A stretch of 64,000 nucleotides of DNA, from NCBI GenBank assembly GCA_022641835.1, contig CP048717.1, positions 1,240,001-1,304,000 on the forward strand. The letters are read 5' to 3'. Positions within the stretch are counted from its first letter, which is position 1. Every line of letters begins with the position of its first letter. Source of the DNA: Petasospora fabianii. Taxonomy: Eukaryota; Ascomycota; Saccharomycetes; Phaffomycetales; Wickerhamomycetaceae. The translations under genes and the position numbers were made by a program. Shown one piece after another: positions 29,722 through 38,354 of the stretch. The notes beneath the pieces were generated by a model. The model searched no databases. It was given only the letters and a program-made list of their open reading frames with translations, and was not told the origin of the DNA.

Positions 29722-30579
29722 TCATATACCGAACTTCTCCTTTAGTGCCTTTTGTATTTCAGCATTACCCAAATCGACATTATCCAGATCTTCTAGTAGT
29801 TTCTCCACACGAGGTCTGTTCTTAGCCAATCCTAAGATTCTGAGTAATTTTGTTGTTTCCACATTTAGATAACGATCACGATCACTTTGACTATGGCCCA
29901 GGCCATTAATTCCACCTTTTGTAACAGGGTTGGTAAAAGTTTGTTGTAGTGTGTTGATTGTATCAAACATGTCAGAAGTTTGTGAAACGAGGTAATAAAG
30001 TGTTTGATCCAATGGGGCAAGCGTCTTTAATGTATCCATTGCATCTTTGGAAAGATTGGGTGAGTCACTAAGGAAATGGATAGCATCTTTATAGAGTGTT
30101 AAGAGTTTCAATATCTTCTTAGCCTTGTTCATTTGTAACACCAATTGCTTCTTCACAACCAACTGCTGTGTAATCTCTTTAAAAGCCTGGTTTAGTTTCA
30201 AATCAAGTTCAACACTCTTAACATCTGCTTTTTTATCAAACTTGACCCCCTGATGATGCCTTAGCGTCACCAATCCAGAATCGGTAAGATCATTAGGTAT
30301 CGTCAAGATGTTTCTCAAAGCATAAAGTTCAAACTTGTCAAAGTTCCTATCGACACTATTCTCCAATAATGTCTCAAGTTTAGCAGTACCAACTTCAATC
30401 TCATTACTAACAGTTTCATCAGAAGAAGATTGTTTATCGTGAAGATACGTCTCAACAGCTTGTGTACATTTGTACATAACTCCATTAACAGCATTGATGA
30501 TGTCGTCAATCAGTGCTATAGGTGGGAAACCGAGGTGTTCGGTCAAGATCTCCGTTGAACGTGCACTAGGTGGGGCCAT
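29722..30579 (-). CDS. MTW1: Kinetochore MIND/Mis12 complex subunit Mtw1
   Basis: 285 residues. The N-terminus is diagnostic: RSTEILTEHLGFPPIALIDD followed by INAVNGVMYKCTQAVETYL, then KLETLLENSVDRNFDKFELY and ALRNILTIP. Mtw1 pairs with Nnf1 in the MIND complex that bridges the CENP-A/CENP-C centromere to Ndc80. The rest is coiled coil. An ACGCGT lies 82 bp upstream of the start, in keeping with cell-cycle control. CSE4 and a possible CHL4 are also in this window. Confidence 0.95.
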   Translation of the reverse strand: MAPPSARSTEILTEHLGFPPIALIDDIINAVNGVMYKCTQAVETYLHDKQSSSDETVSNEIEVGTAKLETLLENSVDRNFDKFELYALRNILTIPNDLTDSGLVTLRHHQGVKFDKKADVKSVELDLKLNQAFKEITQQLVVKKQLVLQMNKAKKILKLLTLYKDAIHFLSDSPNLSKDAMDTLKTLAPLDQTLYYLVSQTSDMFDTINTLQQTFTNPVTKGGINGLGHSQSDRDRYLNVETTKLLRILGLAKNRPRVEKLLEDLDNVDLGNAEIQKALKEKFGI

Positions 30580-30660
30580 ACTGTATTCAGTCAGATGTAT
30601 CCACTTATTGATATTAGTGATAATCCAGTTAACTACTGGTTATATTGTTTATCTTTGTTT

Positions 30661-30666
30661 ACGCGT
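30661..30666. promoter_or_regulatory. MCB element in the MTW1 promoter
   Basis: ACGCGT about 80 bp upstream of the MTW1 ATG, next to a 19-nt poly(dT) run (30675-30693). Confidence 0.5.
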
Positions 30667-30812
30667 CATTTTGGCTTTTTTTTTTTTTTTTTTAAATCGA
30701 CAAAATTTCATCTGGTAACATTTAAGAATGGTTGTCATGACGACAATTTACAACTAATTAACATTTATATCCATAATAGCGTGTTTCAGTATCAGTATCA
30801 GTATTTAGGTAT

Positions 30813-30860
30813 ATAGAGATATAGAGATATAGAGATATAGAGATATAGAGATATAGAGAT
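30813..30860. repeat. ATAGAGAT 8-bp tandem array
   Basis: Six perfect copies of ATAGAGAT with partial units at both sides, preceded by CAGTAT repeats (30788-30805). It sits between the MTW1 promoter and the 3' end of PCS60. Confidence 0.9.
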
Positions 30861-30875
30861 ATAGGAATAGAGACA

Positions 30876-32528
30876 TCACAACTTGGACTTCGAGGCAAAG
30901 ATATTTGCCATGTTGCGTCTTTGAATCTTTCCAGTAGCAGTCTTTGGTAATGCCTCCACGATGTAAATGATATCAGGAACTTTGAACTTTGCCACTTTCT
31001 CCGACATGAAGTGTTTCAACTCTTTCTCTGAGCTGTGTTGACCATCTTTAAGTACAACAGCAGCTTGAACAACTTGTCCATACTTTTCATCTGGGACACC
31101 AAACACTACAGCCTCTTTAACTGCCTGGTGTGCCAATAGTGCTGCATCGAGTTCTAATGGAGCAATCTTTTCACCACCACGATTGATAAGTTCTTTCAAA
31201 CGACCAGTCAAATGCAAGAATCTCTTTTCATCAAGGAATCCTTGATCACCAGTTCTAAAGAATCCATCATTGGTAAAACTCTCAGCATTAGCCTTTGGAT
31301 TGTTTGCATACCCCTTAGTGACATTAGCACCACGAATACACACTTCACCAATTTCACCAATGGAAAGATGTTTCCCTTGATCATCAAGGATTGCAATGTC
31401 AACACCTTGACCCTGTCCTACTGTTCCCGGATAACGTTCACCCTTTGATGGTGGGTTGTTTGAAGTCATTTGATGAGATGCCTCAGTCATGGCGTAAGCT
31501 TCAAGCACTGGAGTATTAAAAGTCTCTTCGAGTTTATGGAACGTTGCTGGTGCTAATGCTGAAGAACATGAACGGATGAATCTTATTGGTGGTATCTTTG
31601 CCGGGAGTTTAGTGTTAAGAAGGATCAAATGGATAGTTGGAACTGCAGAGTACCAAGTAGCACCGTGTTTGATAAAGTCTGACCAAAAGTTCGATGCGCT
31701 GAATCTTGGTGGGATGATAGCACAACCACCCGTATGAAGAGTTGAGAGGAGAGCACCAATGAGACCATGTACATGGAACAATGGCATCACGATATATGTG
31801 CGGTCATCAAAAGTTAGTGAGTAAGTATTGGCAATGTTACGCATTGAACGTGAGATGTTTGCATGGGACAATGGAACAGTCTTTGGACGACCAGTTGTTC
31901 CAGAAGTGTGAAGGATCATAGCCACATCCTCAGTGGTGGCTTCCCCGGGGAACGTGTTCAAAGTGTTGATAAAGATTGGATGAGTCTGAGACTCGTACAA
32001 TGGCTTGGTAGAGTCATGAGAGTAAACAGCATACTCAACTCTTCTACGATCACCATCCCACCAAACTTCCACCAGGAGAGAATTGTGGTCCCTAGCCGAC
32101 TGAACCACTGCCGAGTCAGTAAGCTTATGTGTACCACGTGGCACCACAACAGCTTTAGCCTTGAGATCGTCGAGATAAAAGTCAAACTCATTCTTCTTAT
32201 AAGCTGGGTTCAAAGGAGCAGCAACTCTTGCTGCATGAGTAGTTGCTAAGAAGACACCAACGAGTTCAAGTCCATTAGGCAATGAGATTCCTAGTGCTTC
32301 TCCTTTACTCAACAGTGGATACAATGGACACGATGGTGAATAGAACATCGTCTGGAGTTGACCAGTTATGTGAGCGAGCTCGTTATAAGAGACAGAAACG
32401 GGCTCAGGCCCAGGCACGGCAACAGCTTCACGGTGTGACAGTCTTAGCGAACTGCGCAAAGTGTAGAGTTCTGGTTCCTGTGCGTGGGTGGTTGTTCTCA
32501 GTGGCCAGATCTTTGATAGTAAAGTCAT
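30876..32528 (-). CDS. PCS60: Peroxisomal acyl-CoA/oxalyl-CoA synthetase Pcs60
   Basis: 550 residues of the AMP-forming synthetase family. Motifs: ILHTSGTTGRPKTVPLSH (AMP binding), EAYAMTEASHQMTSN, GEVCIRGANVTKGY, FFRTGDQGFLDEKRFL and the C-terminal lysine motif LPKTATGKIQRR. The protein ends in SKL, a type 1 peroxisomal targeting signal. Pcs60 is a peroxisome-associated oxalyl-CoA synthetase in S. cerevisiae. The ATG at 32528 is chosen because a TATATAAAG box lies at 32585-32593, 57-65 bp upstream; in-frame ATGs further up would be at or before the TATA box. In S. cerevisiae PCS60 (YBR222C) adjoins PDB1. Confidence 0.93.
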   Translation of the reverse strand: MTLLSKIWPLRTTTHAQEPELYTLRSSLRLSHREAVAVPGPEPVSVSYNELAHITGQLQTMFYSPSCPLYPLLSKGEALGISLPNGLELVGVFLATTHAARVAAPLNPAYKKNEFDFYLDDLKAKAVVVPRGTHKLTDSAVVQSARDHNSLLVEVWWDGDRRRVEYAVYSHDSTKPLYESQTHPIFINTLNTFPGEATTEDVAMILHTSGTTGRPKTVPLSHANISRSMRNIANTYSLTFDDRTYIVMPLFHVHGLIGALLSTLHTGGCAIIPPRFSASNFWSDFIKHGATWYSAVPTIHLILLNTKLPAKIPPIRFIRSCSSALAPATFHKLEETFNTPVLEAYAMTEASHQMTSNNPPSKGERYPGTVGQGQGVDIAILDDQGKHLSIGEIGEVCIRGANVTKGYANNPKANAESFTNDGFFRTGDQGFLDEKRFLHLTGRLKELINRGGEKIAPLELDAALLAHQAVKEAVVFGVPDEKYGQVVQAAVVLKDGQHSSEKELKHFMSEKVAKFKVPDIIYIVEALPKTATGKIQRRNMANIFASKSKL

Positions 32529-32584
32529 TGTTGTTGATTGACTGATCAAGTAGTTGGTTAAGGAGGAAGTGTGGGGGATAGGGG

Positions 32585-32593
32585 CTTTATATA
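32585..32593 (-). promoter_or_regulatory. TATA box of PCS60
   Basis: TATATAAAG on the minus strand, at the usual distance from the ATG at 32528; decides the start codon choice. Confidence 0.6.
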
Positions 32594-32753
32594 GGTTTTG
32601 AGGGGACATTAATTGCGCGAGCAATGAACGAGACCACTTGTCATAGTTGATTACAACAACTACCACCAAATAACTCATTATATATTCATTAGATTAAGAA
32701 ATGAAAGTCATCAACTGTGGAAAGTGAATAGAAGAAAAAGAAGAAGAGAGAAG

Positions 32754-33398
32754 TCAGCATGAACATGACTTTGCCCTCTCCGTTACCCGGTTGAGGTCAA
32801 TAACACCTCTAGAACCACTTTGATCCTCTGCATCTTCAGCACTAGGATCTACAAATTTTTCCAATGGTAGATCCTCTGCTATCAGTTCAAACACCCTTGA
32901 TACGTTCTCTCCAGTCTTTGCTGAGCATTGCAAATATTCAACACCTTCATCCTTACAATAAGCCAGTACTTCGGCATCTTCTACTGTATTAGCCTGTGGT
33001 CTATCTTTCAAATCAATCTTGTTCCCGACAAACTTAACAATGACCGTCTCGGGTGCCTGCACCCTAAGCTCTTGAACCCATTTCTTAGCCTTTTCAAAAC
33101 TAGTTGGGTCCGTTATATCAAATACAACTAGTGCTGCATCTGCATTGCGATAGTACATTGGTGCTAAAGATTTGTATCTCTCCTGTCCAGCAGTGTCCCA
33201 AATCTCAAACTTGACAACCGAAGTCGAGTCTAAAGGTACAGTCTTAGTGATGAATGCTGCACCAATAGTAGATTCTCGTAATTCATCAAATGTGTTCTTA
33301 GTGAAACGTTGTACAAGAGAAGACTTGCCCACTGCTGAGTCGCCAAGTAATACGAGTTTACAATGGCCATATTTCTTGGGAGTTTCTGTGTCGGACAT
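32754..33398 (-). CDS. YPT52: Rab5-family GTPase, Ypt52-like
   Basis: 214 residues with all GTPase motifs: GDSAVGKSS (P-loop), TIGAAF (switch I), WDTAGQERYKSLAPMYYRNA (switch II), GNKID and SAKTG. It ends in CSC for double geranylgeranylation. The switch region is Rab5-specific. KNTFDELRESTIGAAF and LLGDSAVGKSS match Ypt52 better than Vps21. Rab5 proteins control early endosome fusion and vacuolar sorting, the same route as VPS27 and BRO1 in this window. It may stand in for more than one of Vps21/Ypt52/Ypt53. Confidence 0.85.
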   Translation of the reverse strand: MSDTETPKKYGHCKLVLLGDSAVGKSSLVQRFTKNTFDELRESTIGAAFITKTVPLDSTSVVKFEIWDTAGQERYKSLAPMYYRNADAALVVFDITDPTSFEKAKKWVQELRVQAPETVIVKFVGNKIDLKDRPQANTVEDAEVLAYCKDEGVEYLQCSAKTGENVSRVFELIAEDLPLEKFVDPSAEDAEDQSGSRGVIDLNRVTERAKSCSC

Positions 33399-33501
33399 AT
33401 TGTGTGTTATTAAGTAAGGGTAGGTAGTGTGGTAGTGGCTAGAATAATGGGTGTACGATTAAACAGATTAACTGATTGTAGTACACATCTTTATGGGGGT
33501 T

Positions 33502-33593
33502 GTTTTTTTTTATTTTTTTTTTTATTTTTTATTTTTTTTTATTTTTTTTATTTTTTTTTTTATTTTTTTTTATTTTTTTTTTTTTATTTTTAA
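33502..33593. repeat. Poly(dT) tract with spaced A
   Basis: About 90 bp of T runs broken by single As, in the divergent promoter between the Rab gene and the LYR gene. Such tracts exclude nucleosomes; similar AT tracts also occur at replication origins. Confidence 0.85.
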
Positions 33594-33658
33594 TTTGATC
33601 CCAGCTTAACCCCACAATTAAATCTATATTAAACATTTATAACTCTCATTCAACGACC

Positions 33659-33998
33659 ATGTTGGGGTTGAAAGAGGTGAGTAGTTGTTACAAAGATCAA
33701 ACAGCAAAGAGACTAACAACACCCAGTTCTTACACCGTCAACAGGTGCTACGGCTTTACAGAACAGTTGTGAGGAGTATACTTAGTGAGTTAGCCTATCG
33801 TTTATCAATCTATCGCTTATCAATCTATCAGACTACTAACACTATTAAGAACTTCCGAAGAAAGATCATCAAGAGCTTTTGAAATATGTCAAGGGTGAAT
33901 TTACCATCTCTGCAGAGACACTTGAGGCAAACAAGTACCTACTTAGTAAAGGACGAAGACAGTATGAAACTATGGCTCAACAATTGGGAGTATACTGA
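33659..33998 (+). CDS. LYR-motif mitochondrial assembly factor; two introns
   Basis: This small gene appears only after splicing. Exon 1 is 33659-33676 (MLGLKE). Intron 1 is 33677-33744 (68 nt; GTGAGT, GACTAAC at 33711-33717, AACAG). Exon 2 is 33745-33784. Intron 2 is 33785-33849 (65 nt; GTGAGT, TACTAAC, TTAAG). Exon 3 is 33850-33998. The 68-residue product reads MLGLKEVLRLYRTVVRSIL, then KLPKKDHQELLKYVKGEF and LLSKGRRQYETMAQQLGVY. The LYR tripeptide, an arginine a few residues later and a downstream F are the LYR/Complex1_LYR pattern; such proteins bind acyl carrier protein or Fe-S machinery in mitochondria. VL.LYRT and the GRRQ segment recall Sdh6/SDHAF1; LYRM2 is the alternative. Splice sites and frame agree exactly; the subfamily is uncertain. 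Confidence 0.75.
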
Positions 33999-34639
33999 TC
34001 CAACTTTGCATTATCTCATTATTTGTCTGATTATTTATCTCACTATTTATCCCACTATTTATTCTCTTGTTTATAGATATCATGAAGAGGCTGACCAGAA
34101 GAGTCACAATACCGTAAAGATATATCATCATGCCAATTGGCATCAACCCGCCTCCAAGTCGTTAACTCATGTATATGCTTAATGTGATTCTACTCTAGAT
34201 CTAAAGAATCACGTCCATGTAACAGAATATCCACCCTCGCTCATGATCTAACGTAACATTAGTCTATGGAGAAGGCGCGGAATAGCGGAACTGACTTCCT
34301 AATCCGGTAAATCCCCCTTAACCGATGAATACGATGACATTATACCAAAGCTTTTCGGTCAACCTGGAAACTCCACTTTAAAGAGATCAGTGTGTACTCA
34401 ACAATAAACACGCCTTCTGATTGGCCACTGGTGCAGACATCTGCTCATAATCGTTGTCAACTGCAATACATTGATACGTCCGCTATCGTCCGTCTCAATC
34501 GCGCGCTGAGTCCTGCAATAAACTGATTAAAGTGATTCATTTTGATGCTTATCTATTGGTGTTCTAATATATATCTAGAGAGGTTCCCTTGTTACAATCG
34601 TCATATACTATATACACACACACACCACCAAGACATAAA
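33999..34639. other. Intergenic region upstream of the P450 gene
   Basis: 640 bp. Imperfect repeats of TCTCACTATTTA/TCCCACTATTTA type occur at about 34010-34075. No gene or clear regulatory motif is recognised; a CACACACACACC run (34615-34627) precedes the P450 ATG. Confidence 0.5.
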
Positions 34640-36259
34640 ATGACACAGACAAGCATTGTTAGGAGCCTTATCTCCCTCTGCATGGAACATCCGGTACAAA
34701 CTATATGGACACTCATCTTCATCACCATCACATATTTCCTCATCCTAAGACCATTCATATTGTCTCCTTTGCGTATGATCCCTGGTCCACCTCTTCACAA
34801 GATAACAAAACTGCTTTCTTACAATGACCAAAGAGTTGAGTCCCGTAACGTCAAACTCAACGAATGGCATGCCAAATATGGACCAGTTATACAAGTGGGG
34901 CCCAATGAGATCTCTCTTTCCAGTTTAGATCATTTGAAAAGGGTATACATTAAGCAGAATCTCCCCAAATCTAGTTTTTATGCTCAGTTTAACAACTTTG
35001 ATGAGCTTAATGCCTTTAGCATTCTTGATCGGAGGGAACATATCACCAGAAAGAAACTCATGACTAAGATCTACACCAAGACAAACATCTTCCAACAAGA
35101 TTCACAACGTCATATCAATACCAAAGTGGGTAATCTTCTTCAATTCACTGAACAGACCCTCGGGAACTCCATCGATGTTTATGAAATGTTCAACTCCCTC
35201 GCTATGGACGTTGTCACCTATTATGAAGTTGGTTCCAAATTCTCTACAAACCTTCTCCTTGATCTAAAACAACGTAAAGTCATCAAGGCATTCCGTGCAT
35301 CTTCCTCAATGTGGTTCTGGACAACACTTGTCCCTTCATTATGGTCATGGATTGCTGATGATACTACAACAAGACTCTCTAATGAGTGTAGAGAATGGTC
35401 CAAGGCAAAATTCTTAGAAGCTTATCAAGATCTTGAACAAAACGGTGATACAATGGAAATGTCCCTCGTTAGACAACTATGGAGTATTGGTATGTCCAAA
35501 TGGGCTATTGGTTCCGAAGTGTTTGATCATGTTGCAGCTGGACATGAAACCACGGGGACATCATTAGCCTTTTGTACATGGCAATTATCAAGACCAATCA
35601 ACAAACACATCCAAGATAAGATCTATAATGAACTCCGTGATCACTTTGGATCTACGCCATTATCTTATCTTCCATTAGATGAAGTTGATAAGTTGCCATA
35701 TGTCGATGCTGTCATCTCAGAGACGACTCGTCTACATGCTGCTATACCTGGTAGTGAACCTCGTATTGTTGATTCCAAAGATGGTTATTCAGTAACTCTT
35801 CCAAATGGAACAAGTGTCAACTTGCCACAGGGAACAATTGTCTCAGTGCAACCATGGTCCATTCACAACGACCCCTCGATCTTTGTCCATCCGGAACAGT
35901 TCCATCCAGAACGTTGGTTAAAGCAAGAAGATGAAACCGATGATGATTTCAAGACTAGACTCAAAATCATGAGATCGGCAATGTTTGCATTTGGAGCTGG
36001 TAATAGAATGTGTCTAGGTATGAATGTCGCTATCACAGAAATGAAGCTATGCATTGCCCAACTATATTGGAGATACAATTCACATGTATCTAGTGATTGG
36101 TGTAATAGACTCAGTGATGAACCGGCAATGATGGGTACCCATGGTATTGACATGAAGAACAAACATAACTTGACAGACGTTCAACTCATGAGTATGGCGG
36201 ATAGTTACACTTCAAGACCATTGTTTGACGAGTGTTGGCTAACATGGGAGGAGCGTTAA
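34640..36259 (+). CDS. Cytochrome P450 monooxygenase, family unassigned
   Basis: 539 residues. An N-terminal membrane anchor (about residues 20-40) and a proline hinge (MIPGPPLHKI) mark a microsomal P450. Visible motifs are the I-helix AGHETTG, the K-helix ETTR (ExxR), the HPERW region and the heme loop FGAGNRMCLG with the cysteine ligand near residue 458. The N-terminal portion GPVIQVGPNEISLSSLDHLKRVY and RREHITRKKLMTKIY is typical of fungal group I catabolic or secondary-metabolism P450s rather than ERG11 or ERG5. It could be related to DIT2/CYP56 or another yeast accessory P450; the substrate is unknown. The first ATG at 34640 was used. Confidence 0.85.
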   Translation: MTQTSIVRSLISLCMEHPVQTIWTLIFITITYFLILRPFILSPLRMIPGPPLHKITKLLSYNDQRVESRNVKLNEWHAKYGPVIQVGPNEISLSSLDHLKRVYIKQNLPKSSFYAQFNNFDELNAFSILDRREHITRKKLMTKIYTKTNIFQQDSQRHINTKVGNLLQFTEQTLGNSIDVYEMFNSLAMDVVTYYEVGSKFSTNLLLDLKQRKVIKAFRASSSMWFWTTLVPSLWSWIADDTTTRLSNECREWSKAKFLEAYQDLEQNGDTMEMSLVRQLWSIGMSKWAIGSEVFDHVAAGHETTGTSLAFCTWQLSRPINKHIQDKIYNELRDHFGSTPLSYLPLDEVDKLPYVDAVISETTRLHAAIPGSEPRIVDSKDGYSVTLPNGTSVNLPQGTIVSVQPWSIHNDPSIFVHPEQFHPERWLKQEDETDDDFKTRLKIMRSAMFAFGAGNRMCLGMNVAITEMKLCIAQLYWRYNSHVSSDWCNRLSDEPAMMGTHGIDMKNKHNLTDVQLMSMADSYTSRPLFDECWLTWEER

Positions 36260-36321
36260 TAGCCAGCTAGTCTACTATATGTAAATGCAATATTAGTATA
36301 TCATTAGTCATGTACAATCTA

Positions 36322-38145
36322 TCACTGATTCAACAACTCGGGTAGTATGTTATAGTTTTCCTGTTCATTCAAGAGAACATCCATAGCCTCACTAACATAT
36401 TCATTCCAAAATTCGTTGAATGCCTTAGAACTTCTAGGAAATAGAGCTTTACTAGAATCATTTTGGAAAAAAGTAACAAGCTCATGATGAATCGATCTAT
36501 CAACTTTCTTCCATTGTGTCATGTCCATCATCGGGATAAACATCTGCGTTGCTGTCTGCCTCTTCTTGGAATCAATCTCTAAAACCTTTGGTGGAGCAGG
36601 AATAGGTTGTTCGGCAATCTTGACCCAGGCAACAATATCTTGATCTGACAAATGTCTATTCTTGACAGATTCATCCTGTGGGAACAACAAGTCTTTGAAA
36701 CTGAAGGCAATCGTATCAACAAGTTTCTTATCCTGTGCAATACGAAGATATTTGCCAAAGATAGCCTCCTGAGATCTAAAATCAACCCAAGGGGAAGCAG
36801 GTGGCTCACCGATAAGACCACATGCAATCCAAGACTCACGTATCACATTAGTTGAAGACAAGCGATGAAGAGACTGTTTGATCAAGGAGACAACCTCAAC
36901 CTCGGTCTTGGTCCTTACACGACGATGATTTGTCCATTCAATGAGCATATGTTTCAATAATAAAGTCTTGAACTCCAATTTGAACCATCTAGTAACGTTG
37001 AGGAATGGTGATTCAGACTTATCAAGCCACATAATGTTGATATTGGATAAATTCCTAGCGGTGACGTGTTCATATAATCGATCCAGGACCAATACAATCT
37101 TTCTCCCAGCAAGCATATTGTTTGACTTGTTTAGATATTCCCAGAATAACTCTGGTGTAATGCCAATCCTGGAGAAGATACATCCTTCAACCTGAACATT
37201 ATGTGAAATGATCAAGGGATCCAAAATTTCAGAACCATCAGCATTAGCACAGATACCAATAGTGAATCTTGAATACTGAGCACCAATGGGAACAACACGA
37301 TCCGTTATACCAAACTCATCAAGATGGAAAACATCCTTCTTCTGATAAGTGGATAACACTTTACCAAGTCTTTGCTTCTCAGTCAACACATCTTCAGAAT
37401 AGTGAACAAGTTGATGATCAACAAACGATACAATCTGTGTGCGTCTCTCTTTGATTCTCTTCTTGAAATGGTGAACCCAACCCTTGGATTTTGGCTTCTC
37501 CTGATTTATGGCACCTTCAACACCGGCATTGTATAATCTTTGGAAAACACTCCATTTCTGAATGATAGCACTCTCACTCACAGGTTCATTCTCAAATAGT
37601 TTCTGTTCCATCCATTTCTCAACACAACGATCAGGACCAGCATGTTTCTTCGATTGAATGTTTTTGTTTGTGGAACGAGCTTCAACACTTGATGATTTAA
37701 AAGCGGCCCGAAGCTTGACTTCATCCTTCACCCATCTGTTGAAAGATGACTTCGTGATAAGAAATCTCTCCTCGGAGCGGAAATGAGAAACCGTCTGCTG
37801 TTGTGATGTTGAATGGGTAAGATGCCAATCAAGGGCTTCAATCTTTTGAGAAAGTGTAGCACGTGGAATCCTATTACCATTTGAATCTAGTTGAACCACC
37901 TCTGATGCTTGCGAACTCATGACTGCTAATTGCGACGATGCAATATCTTCATCTCGTTCACCATGGGTGTGTGTCTGGGAACCTGCATTATCAATAGGAG
38001 GACTAGAACGGGGACCTTGTGAAACATATTCGTCTCTACCTGTTACTGCTTCTCCTGCTTGAACTTCAGATGCTGTTGGTCCACCTTCTGGTCCGGGAGT
38101 ATTCTCCCTTGATTGTGTGAAGGCAAAGCCAAAACTCTCATCCAT
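36322..38145 (-). CDS. Domesticated pogo/Tigger-type transposase (CENP-B/Pdc2-like)
   Basis: 607 residues in one open frame. A disordered N-terminus (1-95) is followed by a psq/HTH segment (TLSQKIEALDWHL...SSFNRWVKDE, about 97-145), a CENP-B type second HTH (CVEKWMEQKLFENEPVSES to GWVHHFKKRIKER, about 172-235) and a DDE domain (about 245-420). The DDE parts are clear: FHLDEFGI (D276), ICANADGSEILDPLII and VLVLDRLYEH (D355). The third acidic site, normally in a QPLDQG-like motif before FK, reads NVTRWFKLEFK and has no acid, and DN is DR. It should be catalytically dead yet has kept a long frame. No terminal inverted repeats are seen. Pdc2 and fission yeast CENP-B homologues share this origin. 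Function here is unknown: DNA-binding regulator or centromere/replication factor. Confidence 0.8.
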   Translation of the reverse strand: MDESFGFAFTQSRENTPGPEGGPTASEVQAGEAVTGRDEYVSQGPRSSPPIDNAGSQTHTHGERDEDIASSQLAVMSSQASEVVQLDSNGNRIPRATLSQKIEALDWHLTHSTSQQQTVSHFRSEERFLITKSSFNRWVKDEVKLRAAFKSSSVEARSTNKNIQSKKHAGPDRCVEKWMEQKLFENEPVSESAIIQKWSVFQRLYNAGVEGAINQEKPKSKGWVHHFKKRIKERRTQIVSFVDHQLVHYSEDVLTEKQRLGKVLSTYQKKDVFHLDEFGITDRVVPIGAQYSRFTIGICANADGSEILDPLIISHNVQVEGCIFSRIGITPELFWEYLNKSNNMLAGRKIVLVLDRLYEHVTARNLSNINIMWLDKSESPFLNVTRWFKLEFKTLLLKHMLIEWTNHRRVRTKTEVEVVSLIKQSLHRLSSTNVIRESWIACGLIGEPPASPWVDFRSQEAIFGKYLRIAQDKKLVDTIAFSFKDLLFPQDESVKNRHLSDQDIVAWVKIAEQPIPAPPKVLEIDSKKRQTATQMFIPMMDMTQWKKVDRSIHHELVTFFQNDSSKALFPRSSKAFNEFWNEYVSEAMDVLLNEQENYNILPELLNQ

Positions 38146-38266
38146 CGTATTACGTCTGTGATATCCAACTGTAATACAACTTTTCCCTGTATATCAGAAA
38201 ATTGGGAAGCCTTTGTTCGTATCGCCCTGTAAAATCGAGAAGTTTTTTTTCTTTTCCTCTGAAGAT

Positions 38267-38307
38267 ACACCCAGACACCAAACGCGACGCGTGACGCGTC
38301 TTATAAA
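38267..38307. promoter_or_regulatory. Composite Rap1-like/double MCB/TATA promoter
   Basis: ACACCCAGACACC (38267-38279) matches the Rap1 consensus on the opposite strand. ACGCGT follows at 38287-38292 and 38294-38299, then TTATAAA at 38301-38307. All lie 120-165 bp upstream of the transposase-derived gene and downstream of the WHI5/NRM1 stop region. Cell-cycle control of the gene is inferred. Confidence 0.55.
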
Positions 38308-38354
38308 GGAACACCCAAAATGGAAACCCATGCCGCCTGGGCAGAGAAGATGGC

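Noticed and set aside
36322-38145. Intact, mobile DNA transposon
   Set aside because: The third catalytic acid is missing, no terminal inverted repeats or target duplications are visible around it, and it has its own promoter; better explained as a domesticated gene.
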